Positions 27,056 to 37,339 are shown, counted from the first letter of the stretch. The stretch: 64,000 bases of DNA from Clostridiales bacterium (GCA_024690965.1 JAILOG010000001.1:144922-208921); one strand, 5' to 3'. Translations and numbers: made by a program. The notes: a model not told the origin generated them from the letters alone.

Positions 27056-28969
27056 TTATTCTTCCTGCTCAAGAGGCGGATATTTTTCAATGTTTTTGAA
27101 GAACACTACCGAAAGCGGCGGCAGCGTTACCGACATTGATTGCTTCTGTCCGTGACATTCCATATCTTCGCTTTCTATTATGCTTTCGTTACGGATACCA
27201 ATTCCACCAAACTCAACTAAATCGGTGTTAAATACCTCTTGATATTTACCTCTTTCGGGAACTCCTATTCTGTAAAAATCACGTCTTACGGGCTGGAAGT
27301 TACAAAGCACAACAAGCTCGTTGCCCTCGGCGTCTATTCTGCGGAAAGAAATAACGCTCTGCTGATAGTCGTCGTGACATATCCATCTAAAGCCTTCCCA
27401 AGAAAAGTCTACCTGATATAAAGGTGTGTTTTCAAGATAGAATTTGTTTATGGCTTTAAAGAAGTCGTTTAACATTCTGTGCTTATCAAAGCCCAAAAGA
27501 TGCCACTCAAGCTGATTGTTATAATTCCATTCATCAAACTGGCCCAGCTCGCTGCCCATAAACGTGAGCTTTTTGCCGGGATGCGCCATCATATATCCGA
27601 TGAACGCGCGCACGCCCGCGAATTTTTGGTCATAGTTACCTGGCATTTTGTTTATAAGCGAGCATTTTCCGTAAACAACTTCGTCGTGAGAAATGGGAAG
27701 TATAAAGTTCTCGGAAAAAGCATATATTAGCGAGAATGTCAGGTTATCGTGATGATACGGTCTGAAAAGCGGATCAACCGCCATATACCTTAATACATCG
27801 TTCATCCAGCCCATATTCCACTTATAATTAAATCCGAGACCGCCCATGGAAGTAGGCTTGGAAACCATCGGCCATGATGTGGATTCTTCGGCTATCATAA
27901 GCACATTGGGATGAAGCCCGAAAAGCGTTTCGTTAAGCTGTCTTATAAAATCAACAGCCTCCAAATGCTCTTTTCCGCCGAAACAGTTTGCTTCCCACTC
28001 CCCGTCCTTGCGGTTATAGTCAAGGTAAAGCATAGAGGCAACTGCATCCATTCTTATGCCGTCTATGTGGTATTCGTCAAGCCAGAAGTTCGCGCTTGAT
28101 ATCAAAAAGCTTTTAACTTCGTATCTGCTGTAATTGAATACGTATGTTCCCCACTCTTTATGTTCGCCTTTACGCCAGTCCTCATATTCGTAACAGGCGG
28201 TACCGTCAAATCTGGCAAGTCCGTGTCCGTCCTTTGGAAAATGGGCGGGTACCCAGTCGAGTATAACGCCTATGCCCGCCTTGTGGCATGAATCTACAAA
28301 ATACTTGAAATCATCGGGTGTGCCGTAACGTGACGTGGGAGCATAATAGCCCGTTACCTGATATCCCCATGAGCCGTCAAAAGGATATTCCGTAATGGGC
28401 ATAAACTCTATGTGTGTGAAGCCCATTTCTTTAACGTAAGGCACAAGGTCATCGGCAAGCTCACGGTAATTAAAGCTGTCGCCTTCGCCGAAATTATGCT
28501 TTTTCCAAGAGCCTGCGTGTATTTCGTATATGTTAAGGGGCTTGTCATAAACAGGCACTCTTGATTCCTGCCATTTGCTGTCGCCCCAGGAATAATTGTC
28601 GATGTCATAAAACTTAGATGCCGTGTTCGGGCGTTTTTCGGCATAGAAAGCATACGGATCCGCCTTTAATATGCGGTCGCCCCAAGGCGTTTCTATGCAG
28701 TATTTATACACAGATCCGTTTTGTACAACATCGGCAATAAAGCATTCCCATATGCCGCATTCATATATTTTTCCCATTGGGTTCGCATCGTTATCCCAAC
28801 CGTTAAAATCGCCGACAACGGAAACATATTTGGCGTTTGGTGCCCAAACTCTGAATATAACGCCCTGCTTGCCGAACATTTCGCCGCGGTGAGCGCCCAT
28901 AAATTTATAAGCGTCGTGACTGTATCCGCCTAAAAAGCTTGTTAAATAATCTTTATTTATATCGCTCAT
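27056..28969 (-). CDS. glgB: 1,4-alpha-glucan branching enzyme
   Basis: Makes alpha-1,6 branches in glycogen. 637 residues: N-terminal CBM48 (FRVWAPNAKYVSVVGDFNGWD), GH13 catalytic barrel with region I DWVPAHFP, region II DGIRMDAVASM (nucleophile Asp), region III MIAEESTSWP (acid Glu) and region IV PISHDEVVYGK, and the C-terminal beta domain. AAAGGAG precedes the ATG. No other glg genes are adjacent, so it stands alone here. Confidence 0.97.
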   Translation of the reverse strand: MSDINKDYLTSFLGGYSHDAYKFMGAHRGEMFGKQGVIFRVWAPNAKYVSVVGDFNGWDNDANPMGKIYECGIWECFIADVVQNGSVYKYCIETPWGDRILKADPYAFYAEKRPNTASKFYDIDNYSWGDSKWQESRVPVYDKPLNIYEIHAGSWKKHNFGEGDSFNYRELADDLVPYVKEMGFTHIEFMPITEYPFDGSWGYQVTGYYAPTSRYGTPDDFKYFVDSCHKAGIGVILDWVPAHFPKDGHGLARFDGTACYEYEDWRKGEHKEWGTYVFNYSRYEVKSFLISSANFWLDEYHIDGIRMDAVASMLYLDYNRKDGEWEANCFGGKEHLEAVDFIRQLNETLFGLHPNVLMIAEESTSWPMVSKPTSMGGLGFNYKWNMGWMNDVLRYMAVDPLFRPYHHDNLTFSLIYAFSENFILPISHDEVVYGKCSLINKMPGNYDQKFAGVRAFIGYMMAHPGKKLTFMGSELGQFDEWNYNNQLEWHLLGFDKHRMLNDFFKAINKFYLENTPLYQVDFSWEGFRWICHDDYQQSVISFRRIDAEGNELVVLCNFQPVRRDFYRIGVPERGKYQEVFNTDLVEFGGIGIRNESIIESEDMECHGQKQSMSVTLPPLSVVFFKNIEKYPPLEQEE

Positions 28970-29125
28970 ATTAACTCTCCTTTACTGTTTGATATTCTCT
29001 TATATGCTACAAATCTCCAAATACAAAATCGCATTAATATATTATCAAATTTTTACCGTTTATGCAAGCAAAATACAAAAAAATATAAAATTTTTATGTT
29101 TTTTGAGAAAAAATATATGTTTTTT

Positions 29126-29872
29126 TCACAAATTATTGTTTTCACAGTATTCAATTATTCCCTTTGCTATGGCTATTGCCATCTTTGTCTGATATTCCTC
29201 GTTTTTTAGGTTATTCAGCTCCTCGCCGTTTGACATAAAACCGCACTCGCATATTACGGCAGGCACCTTTGCGTTGTACAGCAGATATATATTCTTATCG
29301 GCGGGCTTTATCTCACGGGTATTACCGGTCTGCAGAAGCGATACAATGCTATCCTGTATACACTGCGCAAGCCGCGGACTTTCCGCTGTGTTTTGGGAAT
29401 AGAATACCTGCGCGCCGCTGTATTTGCTTTGCTCAAATTTGTTTTGATGAACACTTATCAAAATATTTTCGTCCGATGAATTACATATTTTAAGTCTGTT
29501 GTGCATATCGGAAATCTTTATTTCTTTTATCCCCTCGGTGCCGCTGTCGCTTATTGAGGTATCGGTCGTTCTTGTCATAGCCGTATTAAATCCGAGTGAT
29601 GTAAGTATGTCATTTAGTTTCAGCGCTATTTGCAGGTTGATATCCTTTTCCTGAGTGCCGTCGGCTGCCACTGCTCCCCCGTCCTCTCCTCCGTGACCGG
29701 GGTCTATTATAAAGCAGGCAGAAATATTATTGTGGTAAATTTTGTCGGCGCTTTTAAAAGCAGAAAGCCCTCCTACAATAATAAGCACAGATAGTACCGA
29801 TAAAGTTACAGCAGACAAAAAATTATTTGATACTGTTTTATTGACTTTTTCCGAATAAAAAACAAAGTTCAT
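29126..29872 (-). CDS. cwlD: N-acetylmuramoyl-L-alanine amidase, CwlD-like
   Basis: 248 residues from ATG 29872, chosen because AAAGGTGA is 5 nt upstream (a longer frame starts three codons earlier). One N-terminal membrane anchor (about 15-38), then an Amidase_3 domain with zinc ligands in DPGHGGEDGGA, LISVHQNKF, and the catalytic Glu in VICECGFMSN. CwlD strips peptides for muramic-lactam formation in spore cortex, supporting a sporulating host. The E-x-G-D-G length fits CwlD better than vegetative amidases; the symbol is therefore probable rather than certain. Confidence 0.85.
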   Translation of the reverse strand: MNFVFYSEKVNKTVSNNFLSAVTLSVLSVLIIVGGLSAFKSADKIYHNNISACFIIDPGHGGEDGGAVAADGTQEKDINLQIALKLNDILTSLGFNTAMTRTTDTSISDSGTEGIKEIKISDMHNRLKICNSSDENILISVHQNKFEQSKYSGAQVFYSQNTAESPRLAQCIQDSIVSLLQTGNTREIKPADKNIYLLYNAKVPAVICECGFMSNGEELNNLKNEEYQTKMAIAIAKGIIEYCENNNL

Positions 29873-29959
29873 ATAAATCACCTTTATATTTTATGAAAGC
29901 AATATTGGATAAATGATTTATATTTAGCAACATTTGCATAAAAATCACTGTATGTTCAC

Positions 29960-29988
29960 TTGACGTTTTAGTAATTTTATGATACCAT
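29960..29988 (+). promoter_or_regulatory. Candidate promoter of the 1420-residue dockerin gene
   Basis: TTGACG (29960-29965), 17 bp, TACCAT (29983-29988); a moderate match, 50 bp before the ATG at 30038. The TTTGGCATAAATTG motif seen at two other dockerin genes is absent. Confidence 0.5.
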
Positions 29989-30037
29989 TTAAGCGTGGAT
30001 ATTTGTAATCTTTAATGGTTTAAGGAGGACGATTAAT

Positions 30038-33000
30038 ATGAAAAAAATAACCGCCATATTTCTTGCACTTATGATGATTTTATCAGCAACCGTAAGTGTA
30101 AACGCCGAAACGGTAAACGACGTTTTTAAAACAGAAAAATCACAATTTGAGACTGTTCTTACCGCAACGGTAGACAGCCGTCATGAAACCGGTTCTCTCA
30201 GGGGTTTGAATACAAATTCAAAAAACGCTCCTCGAGGAGAAACATCGACCTTTGACTGCGGATCAATCGCAAACACGGTTACAGCGGTATTTGATGACAG
30301 CACAGGAACTCTTACGATCAGCGGTACGGGTTCAATGAAAGACTACAGCTCAAACAATGTACCGTGGATAAGCATAACAGACGAAATTAAAAAGGTTGTT
30401 ATTAACAGCGGAGTAACTTCCGTAGGCAGTTATTCTTTCAACAATTGCGGTAATTTAACTTCCGTGACAATTCCGGACGGTGTAACAAGGATCGGCGACG
30501 ACGCTTTCCGAAATTGCGGCGGCCTGACATCTGTAAATATTCCCGGCAGTGTAAGGTTCATGAGTAACAACACATTTCAGAATTGCAAAAGCTTGACATC
30601 CATAACAATACCCGGCAGTGTAACAGCAATCGGCAACAGTGTTTTTTCCGGCTGCAGCGGTTTAACTACCGTAGTAATACCGAACAGTATAACATCAATA
30701 GGCAACTATGCTTTTCAAAATTGCAGCGGCTTAACATCCTTAACAATACCGTCAAGCGTAACATCGGTAGGCTATGCTGCTTTTCAATATTGCAGCGGCT
30801 TAACATCCTTAACAATACCCGAAAATGTAACCTCACTCGGCAATTATGCTTTCAGCGATTGTGCCGGATTAACATCTTTGACAATAAAAAACGGTGTAAC
30901 GTCAATAGGTAATTCAACTTTCCGTAACTGCAAAAACTTAACATCTCTTACTATACCGGGCAGCGTAACATCGATAGGTGATTCGGCTTTCCGTGATTGT
31001 ACCGGCTTGACATCATTGACGATATTAAGCGGTGTAGAATCAATCGGCAGTAACGCTTTTACAAATTGCAACGCGTTAACATCCGTAACTATACCGGGCA
31101 GCGTAACGTCGATAGCCAACTACGCTTTTTGGGATTCATACGAAAAGCGCAGAACAATTTTTTATTTAGTGAGTAACGGCAGTTACACGGTAGGCTCTTA
31201 CGCGTTTGGTGACGACGATATATTAGTGGGATATAACCCGTCGGGTATATATGACTATTGCAATAGTACCCGTTCGTTGAATCGCTTTAAACAATACGGT
31301 ACCAGTTATCCCGTTGCTCTTAATGCAAATGGCGGCGCGTGGCCTTTAGGCACTCCCGCAACCATAAACAAAACAGTGGGAACAAACGCTTCGTTGCCTT
31401 TAATCAGCGGAGAAAACTACGTTTTCTTAGGTTGGGCTGAAAGTGCTTCCGCACAGGCAGATGATGTAGTATTCTATAACACATTAACAGAAACTACCGC
31501 AACAGAATTGTATGCGGTTTGGTATAAAAACAAATACACCGTAACATACGCCGCGGGGGGCAACGATGTTGAAAATATGCCGTCTCAAACCACATATACA
31601 AAAACCTACGGCACACCTCTTGCCGTTGTTACACAGGAGCCTGCAAAAAACGGTTATGTATTCGCTGGTTGGTCAGAAGATCAAACCCAAAAAACTCCGG
31701 GCTATTTTGCAGGGGATTATATCACAAAAGAATCGAGATCCAACATAACCTTGTATCCTGTTTGGTCTCTCTTAACACAAAAAGATACACTTTCTTTTGA
31801 GTTGTTTGATCAAAGCCATTGGTGTCCTTATCACTCTGACTATATGCCGATGGTTGCAATGAATTTAGACACCGACGGCACTCCCGTAAACCGTGACACA
31901 GACTCTCCCTCAAACGAGAAATACTTTAAAATATGGACAAATGACACCGATACAAGATCGCCTTACACCACATCTTATTATAACGATACTGGCTCATTCT
32001 TACTGATGAACGAATCAACAGGCGATTACTACTTTAACAGCGGCACAAGGAAGGCATTCTTTGTTCCCTCAAAGAACGATTACAGGGTATTCGCTTCGGG
32101 CGGACAATTCTTACCTCTTAACACCCCCGGTGAACCTGATAATTTTTATTTCAGTCTCAGCGTGCGCGGCGATTTTGTAATGCCGATAAACGGTCAGGTT
32201 CAGTATAATAACACTTTAAGGCCCATGAAGTATACTTTCAGCGGAGATGATCTCGTTTATATTTTTATCGACGGTGTTAAAGTATTAAATGCGGGCTCCG
32301 GAAACAAAACTTCAACGTATATTGATTTTTCTACGGGCAACATATTAACAGTAGGCGATGACGTTTTAGTAGCAAAAGGTTCGGGCATTACCGTGCAAAC
32401 GAACTTAAGAGAGCGTTATGTTCTTGCATACAAAGAGGCTCATCCCGAATGTACGGGAGACAATGATCCCAACCTGCTCGCTTATTTGCGTCAATATTTT
32501 GAAGACGGCAGCAACACCTACAAGTATAAATCCGAACATTCTTTCGCGATGTTTTATGCCGAATCACACGGACTTACAAGCAACATTAACGTACAATTTA
32601 ATATTCCGTTTACAGGCACGCACAACCTTGTAATTGACCCCAACGGCGGTGAATATGAAGGTTCTTCGGATACAAAAACAGTCGCGCTTGAATACACCGA
32701 AACATATAACCTTTTAGATCCGACTACCGACAGAGACAAATATATTTTCTCGGGCTGGACAATAACAGGTCCCGGAGCTGAATTTGACTCTGATACCAAA
32801 ACCTTTACGATGGGCTACGGCGATACCACCGCAACAGCACAGTGGACGCCCGCGCAACATATGCTTATAGTTGATCCGAAAGGCGGAGTTTGGAATAATA
32901 AAACAATTACCAGTTATATTACCCTTTCTTATAAGCAGAATACCAATGTACCCGACCCTACAAGAACGGGATATATATTCTCAGGATGGACAATGACACC

Positions 33001-34300
33001 AACCGATAAAGAGTCTACGCTTACCGGCAAAAAGTTTACAATGGGTACCGCCAACACCTATTTAGACGCTAAGTGGACAGCGATTGATTATAACATAAGA
33101 TTTGAACCAAACGGAGGAACATATAAGGGAAGCACATCACCAACAACGGTAACGGTTTCTTTCGGAACGGGCTACGACATAGCGGGTGCCTCTAATTATC
33201 CCGTACGCACAGGTCACACTTTCCTTGGATGGAAAATGACTTACGCCGCAGGCTCAACACCCAATTATTCACCGACATCAGGTAGTGTAAGCACAAATAC
33301 AACCACGGCATATTATTCCACAACGGGTAGCAGAACCGGCATTACACAGCAAAGCGTATTATTGCCCCCTCAGCGCTACGCAGATATGAAGTTGTATAAT
33401 CTCTGTACAATTGGCGGAGATACCGCTATCCTTACCGCACAGTGGAAAATAAACGAACACACGATAACCTATAACGGCGGCGACGGCATATACAACGGCG
33501 AACATTCATATGTTGTAAATGTTGTTTACGATCAGCTTGTTACAATAGATGTAAACAAGTTTGAAAACACGGGTTATGTATTTGTCGGTTGGAACACAAA
33601 GGAAGACGGCACAGGCGACTATTATGAAGAAAGCTCAACTGTAAGAATGGGCGATGAAGACCTTGTGCTGTACGCGATTTGGGAAAAAGCCGACTTCTCA
33701 ATAACATATGTGGGCAACGGAGGCTTAGATAATAACGGTAACGACACCGTAGAAAAATTCTATTCCTTAAAAATGCCTGCGGAAATAGAAGCCAATATGT
33801 TTATCAGAAAAGGTTATGATTTTATTGGCTGGAGCGTTGAAAAGATCACAAAAGAAATTAACGATTCCAATATTAACGAAATAGATATTTATTCTTTCTA
33901 TCAAAAGGGAGACTATTATCTTGAAGGTGAACCGCTCACATTATACGCTGTTTGGAAAAAAGTCGACAACGGTGAATATATGAACATAACCGATACCGAA
34001 AAAACAACAGATACAACAGGTCCGAAAGACAGCGACACTTCGACCGAGAAGGACTCAGATGACACAGACGAGCCTGTACCCGATAAGCCTCTCTACGGAG
34101 ATGTTGACTGCAACGGCAAAGTTACAATGGAAGACGTTGTTGCGTTGCAAAAGATTATGGCAAAGCTTGCGACGCACGAAGATTACGGCAAAATGTCACG
34201 CATCAATTCAGATTGCGTTCACGATGATGTGATTAATATGATGGATGTAACCGAGATCCAAAAATTCCTTGCAAAGCTCATACCCGATCTTGACCCGTAA
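30038..34300 (+). CDS. Large secreted LRR / InlB-B-repeat / fibro-slime-like dockerin protein
   Basis: 1420 residues, strong AAGGAGG. Signal peptide at 1-28. About 75-130: GCGD-like entry module (GTLTISGTGSMKDY). About 130-400: eleven or more LRR_5 repeats (S-x-T-I-P-x-S-V-T-S-I-G-x-x-A-F-x-x-C-x-G-L-T). About 425-585 and again about 870-1310: InlB B-repeat/Flg_new modules (Y-x-V-x-Y-x-x-N/G-G ... G-Y-V-F-x-G-W, closing L-Y-A-V-W). About 590-860: a domain with FSGDDLVYIFIDGVKVLNAGS and SFAMFYAES, resembling fibro-slime/PA14-like carbohydrate-binding domains. Thr/Asp/Ser linker, then dockerin GDVDCNGKVTMEDVVALQKIM and a degenerate second half. Likely a surface adhesin displayed by cohesin-dockerin pairing. 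Confidence 0.92.
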   Translation: MKKITAIFLALMMILSATVSVNAETVNDVFKTEKSQFETVLTATVDSRHETGSLRGLNTNSKNAPRGETSTFDCGSIANTVTAVFDDSTGTLTISGTGSMKDYSSNNVPWISITDEIKKVVINSGVTSVGSYSFNNCGNLTSVTIPDGVTRIGDDAFRNCGGLTSVNIPGSVRFMSNNTFQNCKSLTSITIPGSVTAIGNSVFSGCSGLTTVVIPNSITSIGNYAFQNCSGLTSLTIPSSVTSVGYAAFQYCSGLTSLTIPENVTSLGNYAFSDCAGLTSLTIKNGVTSIGNSTFRNCKNLTSLTIPGSVTSIGDSAFRDCTGLTSLTILSGVESIGSNAFTNCNALTSVTIPGSVTSIANYAFWDSYEKRRTIFYLVSNGSYTVGSYAFGDDDILVGYNPSGIYDYCNSTRSLNRFKQYGTSYPVALNANGGAWPLGTPATINKTVGTNASLPLISGENYVFLGWAESASAQADDVVFYNTLTETTATELYAVWYKNKYTVTYAAGGNDVENMPSQTTYTKTYGTPLAVVTQEPAKNGYVFAGWSEDQTQKTPGYFAGDYITKESRSNITLYPVWSLLTQKDTLSFELFDQSHWCPYHSDYMPMVAMNLDTDGTPVNRDTDSPSNEKYFKIWTNDTDTRSPYTTSYYNDTGSFLLMNESTGDYYFNSGTRKAFFVPSKNDYRVFASGGQFLPLNTPGEPDNFYFSLSVRGDFVMPINGQVQYNNTLRPMKYTFSGDDLVYIFIDGVKVLNAGSGNKTSTYIDFSTGNILTVGDDVLVAKGSGITVQTNLRERYVLAYKEAHPECTGDNDPNLLAYLRQYFEDGSNTYKYKSEHSFAMFYAESHGLTSNINVQFNIPFTGTHNLVIDPNGGEYEGSSDTKTVALEYTETYNLLDPTTDRDKYIFSGWTITGPGAEFDSDTKTFTMGYGDTTATAQWTPAQHMLIVDPKGGVWNNKTITSYITLSYKQNTNVPDPTRTGYIFSGWTMTPTDKESTLTGKKFTMGTANTYLDAKWTAIDYNIRFEPNGGTYKGSTSPTTVTVSFGTGYDIAGASNYPVRTGHTFLGWKMTYAAGSTPNYSPTSGSVSTNTTTAYYSTTGSRTGITQQSVLLPPQRYADMKLYNLCTIGGDTAILTAQWKINEHTITYNGGDGIYNGEHSYVVNVVYDQLVTIDVNKFENTGYVFVGWNTKEDGTGDYYEESSTVRMGDEDLVLYAIWEKADFSITYVGNGGLDNNGNDTVEKFYSLKMPAEIEANMFIRKGYDFIGWSVEKITKEINDSNINEIDIYSFYQKGDYYLEGEPLTLYAVWKKVDNGEYMNITDTEKTTDTTGPKDSDTSTEKDSDDTDEPVPDKPLYGDVDCNGKVTMEDVVALQKIMAKLATHEDYGKMSRINSDCVHDDVINMMDVTEIQKFLAKLIPDLDP

Positions 34301-34332
34301 CAAAGCCGTAAAACACAATTAACAAACTAACA

Positions 34333-34370
34333 AAAGGTCATTGCCTGATAATTTTCAGGCGATGACCTTT
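34333..34370 (+). terminator. Terminator after the large LRR-dockerin gene
   Basis: AAAGGTCATTGCCTGA / TCAGGCGATGACCTTT, a 16-bp stem with one mismatch and a short loop; tail ACAAATTT is only moderately U-rich. Confidence 0.7.
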
Positions 34371-34458
34371 ACAAATTTATACTTGTCTGAAAGTGGAAGA
34401 CTACGCTTATGTTATCAGCGTGCATAGCGCATCAATAGATTCTTAAGGAGTGCATTTT

Positions 34459-35052
34459 ATGAAAAAATTATTCTCAATTTTACTATTGGCTTTGCTTATA
34501 TTATCTTCATTGACTATTAACGCATTTGCAGAAGAAATCGGTTAAGAGGATGTTATTAGGCAAAAGATAGACAGCCGCATTGAAGCGTATTTGGAAAATT
34601 TAGGCTTGGAAAACTTTGATTTTGTTTACAGGATTAAAGGAAATGTTAATGACTGTGTTATTTTTCACGGTGGCAGTAACGCGTATTCTACAGGTTTCTT
34701 TTCTCAAGTTATTAACGGGTACCTTATTACTGTTGGCGGGGTTTTCAGCCCGGACAACTTGGGTTGGTATATTTTTGACGGTGCAAACATTTACACGCTT
34801 AAAGAAGCTGTAGATAAAAGTATATTTAAAATGTCAGATGCTGCTGATATAGTCATCGCAAATCTTTTGGGAGATGTAACATTAGATAAAAGAATTGATA
34901 TGACTGATGTAACAGAGCTTCAAAAATACCTGGCAGGCTTATCAAAATTGGAAGATATGAATTATCCGACTCACGCTTCCGATGCAGACCAAAACGGAGA
35001 GGTTAATATGTATGACGTTGTTATAATCCAGCGTATAATCGCAAAGCTGTAA
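34459..35052 (+). pseudogene. Secreted dockerin protein interrupted by one in-frame TAA
   Basis: AAGGAG and ATG 34459 begin a signal peptide (MKKLFSILLLALLILSSLTI, NAFAEEIG) that ends at TAA 34543-34545. The same frame continues without another stop to 35052: EDVIRQKIDSRIEAYLENLG, a module with YLITVGGVFSPDNLGWYIFDG and YTLKEAVDKSIFKMSD, then dockerin GDVTLDKRIDMTDVTELQKYL and SDADQNGEVNMYDVVIIQRII. The module matches the last repeat of the protein at 50556-51959. A start at TTG 34591 would yield 153 residues without a signal peptide, so the secreted product is lost unless the stop is read through or is a sequencing error. Confidence 0.85.
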
Positions 35053-35112
35053 TTATTCAAAAAATAACTCGGCAGTTTCATATAATACTGCCGGGTAAAA
35101 TAACACTGAAAA

Positions 35113-35152
35113 CAAAAACCGGGCATATGAGAGTTTGTTTCTCATATGCCCG
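35113..35152 (-). terminator. Terminator of the EF-G-like gene
   Basis: Perfect 13-bp stem CGGGCATATGAGA / TCTCATATGCCCG (35120-35132, 35140-35152), then GTTTTTG on the minus strand. A second hairpin, CGGCAGT/ACTGCCG near 35070-35095, probably ends the plus-strand dockerin transcript. Confidence 0.85.
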
Positions 35153-35171
35153 AAATTATTTTGTTATTGAA

Positions 35172-37235
35172 TTACTGCTCAACCTTTGATTCTTCAATTA
35201 CCTTTTGAGCTACCATTGCGGGTGCGTCCTCATATCTTGTAAATTCAAATGTAAATGTGCCTCTGCCCTGTGTCGTTTGGCGGATAAACGTTGTAAAGTC
35301 GTGCATTTCCGCCATTGGAACTTCGGCTTCAACAACCTGCATACCGTCCTCACCGGGGTTCATACCAAGAACACGTCCGCGTCTCTTGTTAACCTCGCCC
35401 ATAACATCGCCCATGTTAGCGTCCGGAACAGTTGCCCTGAGCGTTCCTATAGGCTCAAGCAATGTGGGGTTAGCCATAGGCATACCGTTCTTATAAGCTA
35501 TGCTTGCAGCCATTTTAAATGACATTTCAGAGCTGTCAACGGGGTGGTAAGAACCGTCATAAAGTGTTGCCTTTAATCCTACCATAGGATATCCCGCAAG
35601 AGGTCCTTTAAGGATGGATTCTCTCAGTCCCTTTTCAACCGCCGGGAAGAATCCCTTTGGAACGGAACCGCCGACAACTCTTTCCGCAAACTCCAAGCCC
35701 TCGCAATCACAAGGCTCAAACTCTATCCAAACATCACCAAATTGTCCGTGACCGCCTGACTGCTTTTTGTGTCTGCCCTGAACCTGAACCTTTTTGCGGA
35801 TAGTCTCTCTGTAAGCTACTTTAGGCGTGTCAAGCGTTACGCCCGTGCCGAATTTGCTCTTTAATTTGCTTACAACAACATCTAAGTGCTGTTCGCCGAG
35901 ACCGGAAAGTATCATCTGCTTTGTTTCTGTATTTGAATAGAAGGAAATAGAAGGATCTTCTTCCGCGAGACGGGTAAGTCCTTGCGCTACCTTATCTTCT
36001 TCGCCCTTGTTAACGGGAGCAATAGCCATTGAGAAAGAGGGAGCAGGATAATTAACGCCTTTAAGTATAACCTTATCCGAAGGATTGCACAGAGTATCGC
36101 CCGTAACCGTTGCCTGAAGCTTAGCCACACAACCGATATCCCCGGCGCCGATGTATTTTGCTTCTTCCTGCTTTTTGCCCTTTATTATCATAACCTTGCC
36201 GATTCTTTCGGCAGCGCCTGTTCTCATATTAACAAGAGGAGTATCTACAGCGATCTTTCCTCTTATAACCTTAAAGTAAGAAAGCTTTCCTACAAACGGG
36301 TCGGCAACTGTTTTAAACACAACGCACGCAGCGGCGCCGTTTTCGTCAACTTTAACCTCAACTTCGTTTCCGTTGGCGTCTGTTGCTTTTTCCGAGCCTT
36401 TATCGGCAGGTGAAGGCGCAAGCCAAACAATACCTTTAAGTAATTGTCCTATGCCGTATATGCTGAGTGCGTCACCGCTGAATACGGGATAAATGGAGCC
36501 GTCTTTAACGCCCTGTCTGAGACCGGAAATAACTTCTTCTTCGGTAAATTCTTCACCCTCGAAGAATTTCTCCATAAGCTCTTCGCTTGCCTCCGCGACA
36601 GATTCATTAAGCGCGGCGCGCATTTCTTCAAGTCTGTCGCCGAGATCGGGCATTGCTGTTTCTTTAGCTTCGCCTGTGCTGAACTCGTAAGCCTTGTTCT
36701 CAAGCAAATTGATATATATGTCTGCTTTGCCGTCTGCTACGTAAGGCACAACAAGCGGACATACGCCTGTGCCAAATCTCTCTTTAAGAGCATCAAAAGT
36801 ATCGTAAAATCTCGCGCTTTCATCGCAGAGTCCGTTTATATAAAACATTTTTGTAAGGCCGAGCTTTGTTGCTGATTTGTAAGCCTTTTCGGTACCTACG
36901 CAAACTCCGTCTTTGCCCGATACAACTATCAAAGCTGTCTCCGCGGCACGCATACCCTCGGAAACTCCGCCTTCAAAGTCGAAAAGTCCGGGGGTGTCTA
37001 TAAGGTTTATCTTTGTGTCTTTATATTCAATAGGTGCAACCGCTGTTAAAATAGACGCCTTTCTCTTTATTTCTTCGGGGTCAAAATCACATACGGTGTT
37101 GCCCTCGTTAACTTTACCAAAACGGTCGGTAGCTTTTGTCATATAGAGCATAGCCTCGGCAACAGATGTTTTGCCCGCGCCGGAGTGGCCTGCCAAAACA
37201 ATGTTTCTGATATGCTCTGCAGAATAATTTTTCAA
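35172..37235 (-). CDS. Elongation factor G-like GTPase (divergent paralogue)
   Basis: 687 residues from a TTG start at 37235, chosen because GGAAGGGG lies 8 nt upstream and the GTPase core begins right after (KNYSAEHIRNIVLAGHSGAGKTS). Domain order I-II-III-IV-V matches EF-G, with DTPG (G3) and SGGHGQFGDVWIEFEP in domain IV. Differences from translational EF-G: P-loop GHSGAGKT in place of AHIDAGKT, and the G4 NKxD motif replaced by NGLCDE, which should alter guanine specificity or affinity. Such paralogues (FusA2/TetO-unlike) are common in Clostridia; the role (recycling, stress or ribosome rescue) is not established by sequence. Own promoter at 37311-37339. Confidence 0.88.
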   Translation of the reverse strand: MKNYSAEHIRNIVLAGHSGAGKTSVAEAMLYMTKATDRFGKVNEGNTVCDFDPEEIKRKASILTAVAPIEYKDTKINLIDTPGLFDFEGGVSEGMRAAETALIVVSGKDGVCVGTEKAYKSATKLGLTKMFYINGLCDESARFYDTFDALKERFGTGVCPLVVPYVADGKADIYINLLENKAYEFSTGEAKETAMPDLGDRLEEMRAALNESVAEASEELMEKFFEGEEFTEEEVISGLRQGVKDGSIYPVFSGDALSIYGIGQLLKGIVWLAPSPADKGSEKATDANGNEVEVKVDENGAAACVVFKTVADPFVGKLSYFKVIRGKIAVDTPLVNMRTGAAERIGKVMIIKGKKQEEAKYIGAGDIGCVAKLQATVTGDTLCNPSDKVILKGVNYPAPSFSMAIAPVNKGEEDKVAQGLTRLAEEDPSISFYSNTETKQMILSGLGEQHLDVVVSKLKSKFGTGVTLDTPKVAYRETIRKKVQVQGRHKKQSGGHGQFGDVWIEFEPCDCEGLEFAERVVGGSVPKGFFPAVEKGLRESILKGPLAGYPMVGLKATLYDGSYHPVDSSEMSFKMAASIAYKNGMPMANPTLLEPIGTLRATVPDANMGDVMGEVNKRRGRVLGMNPGEDGMQVVEAEVPMAEMHDFTTFIRQTTQGRGTFTFEFTRYEDAPAMVAQKVIEESKVEQ

Positions 37236-37310
37236 TTCAATTATCCCCTTCCAAATTAAAATAAATATCAACCTTGCCACAATATTACTTGTTAAACAAC
37301 TGACCTATTC

Positions 37311-37339
37311 ATTATATATAAATGTGACGGTAATTTCAA
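37311..37339 (-). promoter_or_regulatory. Sigma-A promoter of the EF-G-like gene
   Basis: Minus strand TTGAAA (37334-37339), 17 bp, TATAAT (37311-37316), about 75 bp before the TTG start. Confidence 0.75.

Noticed and set aside
30400..31130. Regular 69-72-base periodic sequence that looks like a tandem repeat array or CRISPR
   Set aside because: The period is 23-24 codons of the LRR_5 repeats of one long gene, with no conserved identical repeats and no spacers. The same applies to 22900-24900 and to the MORN gene.
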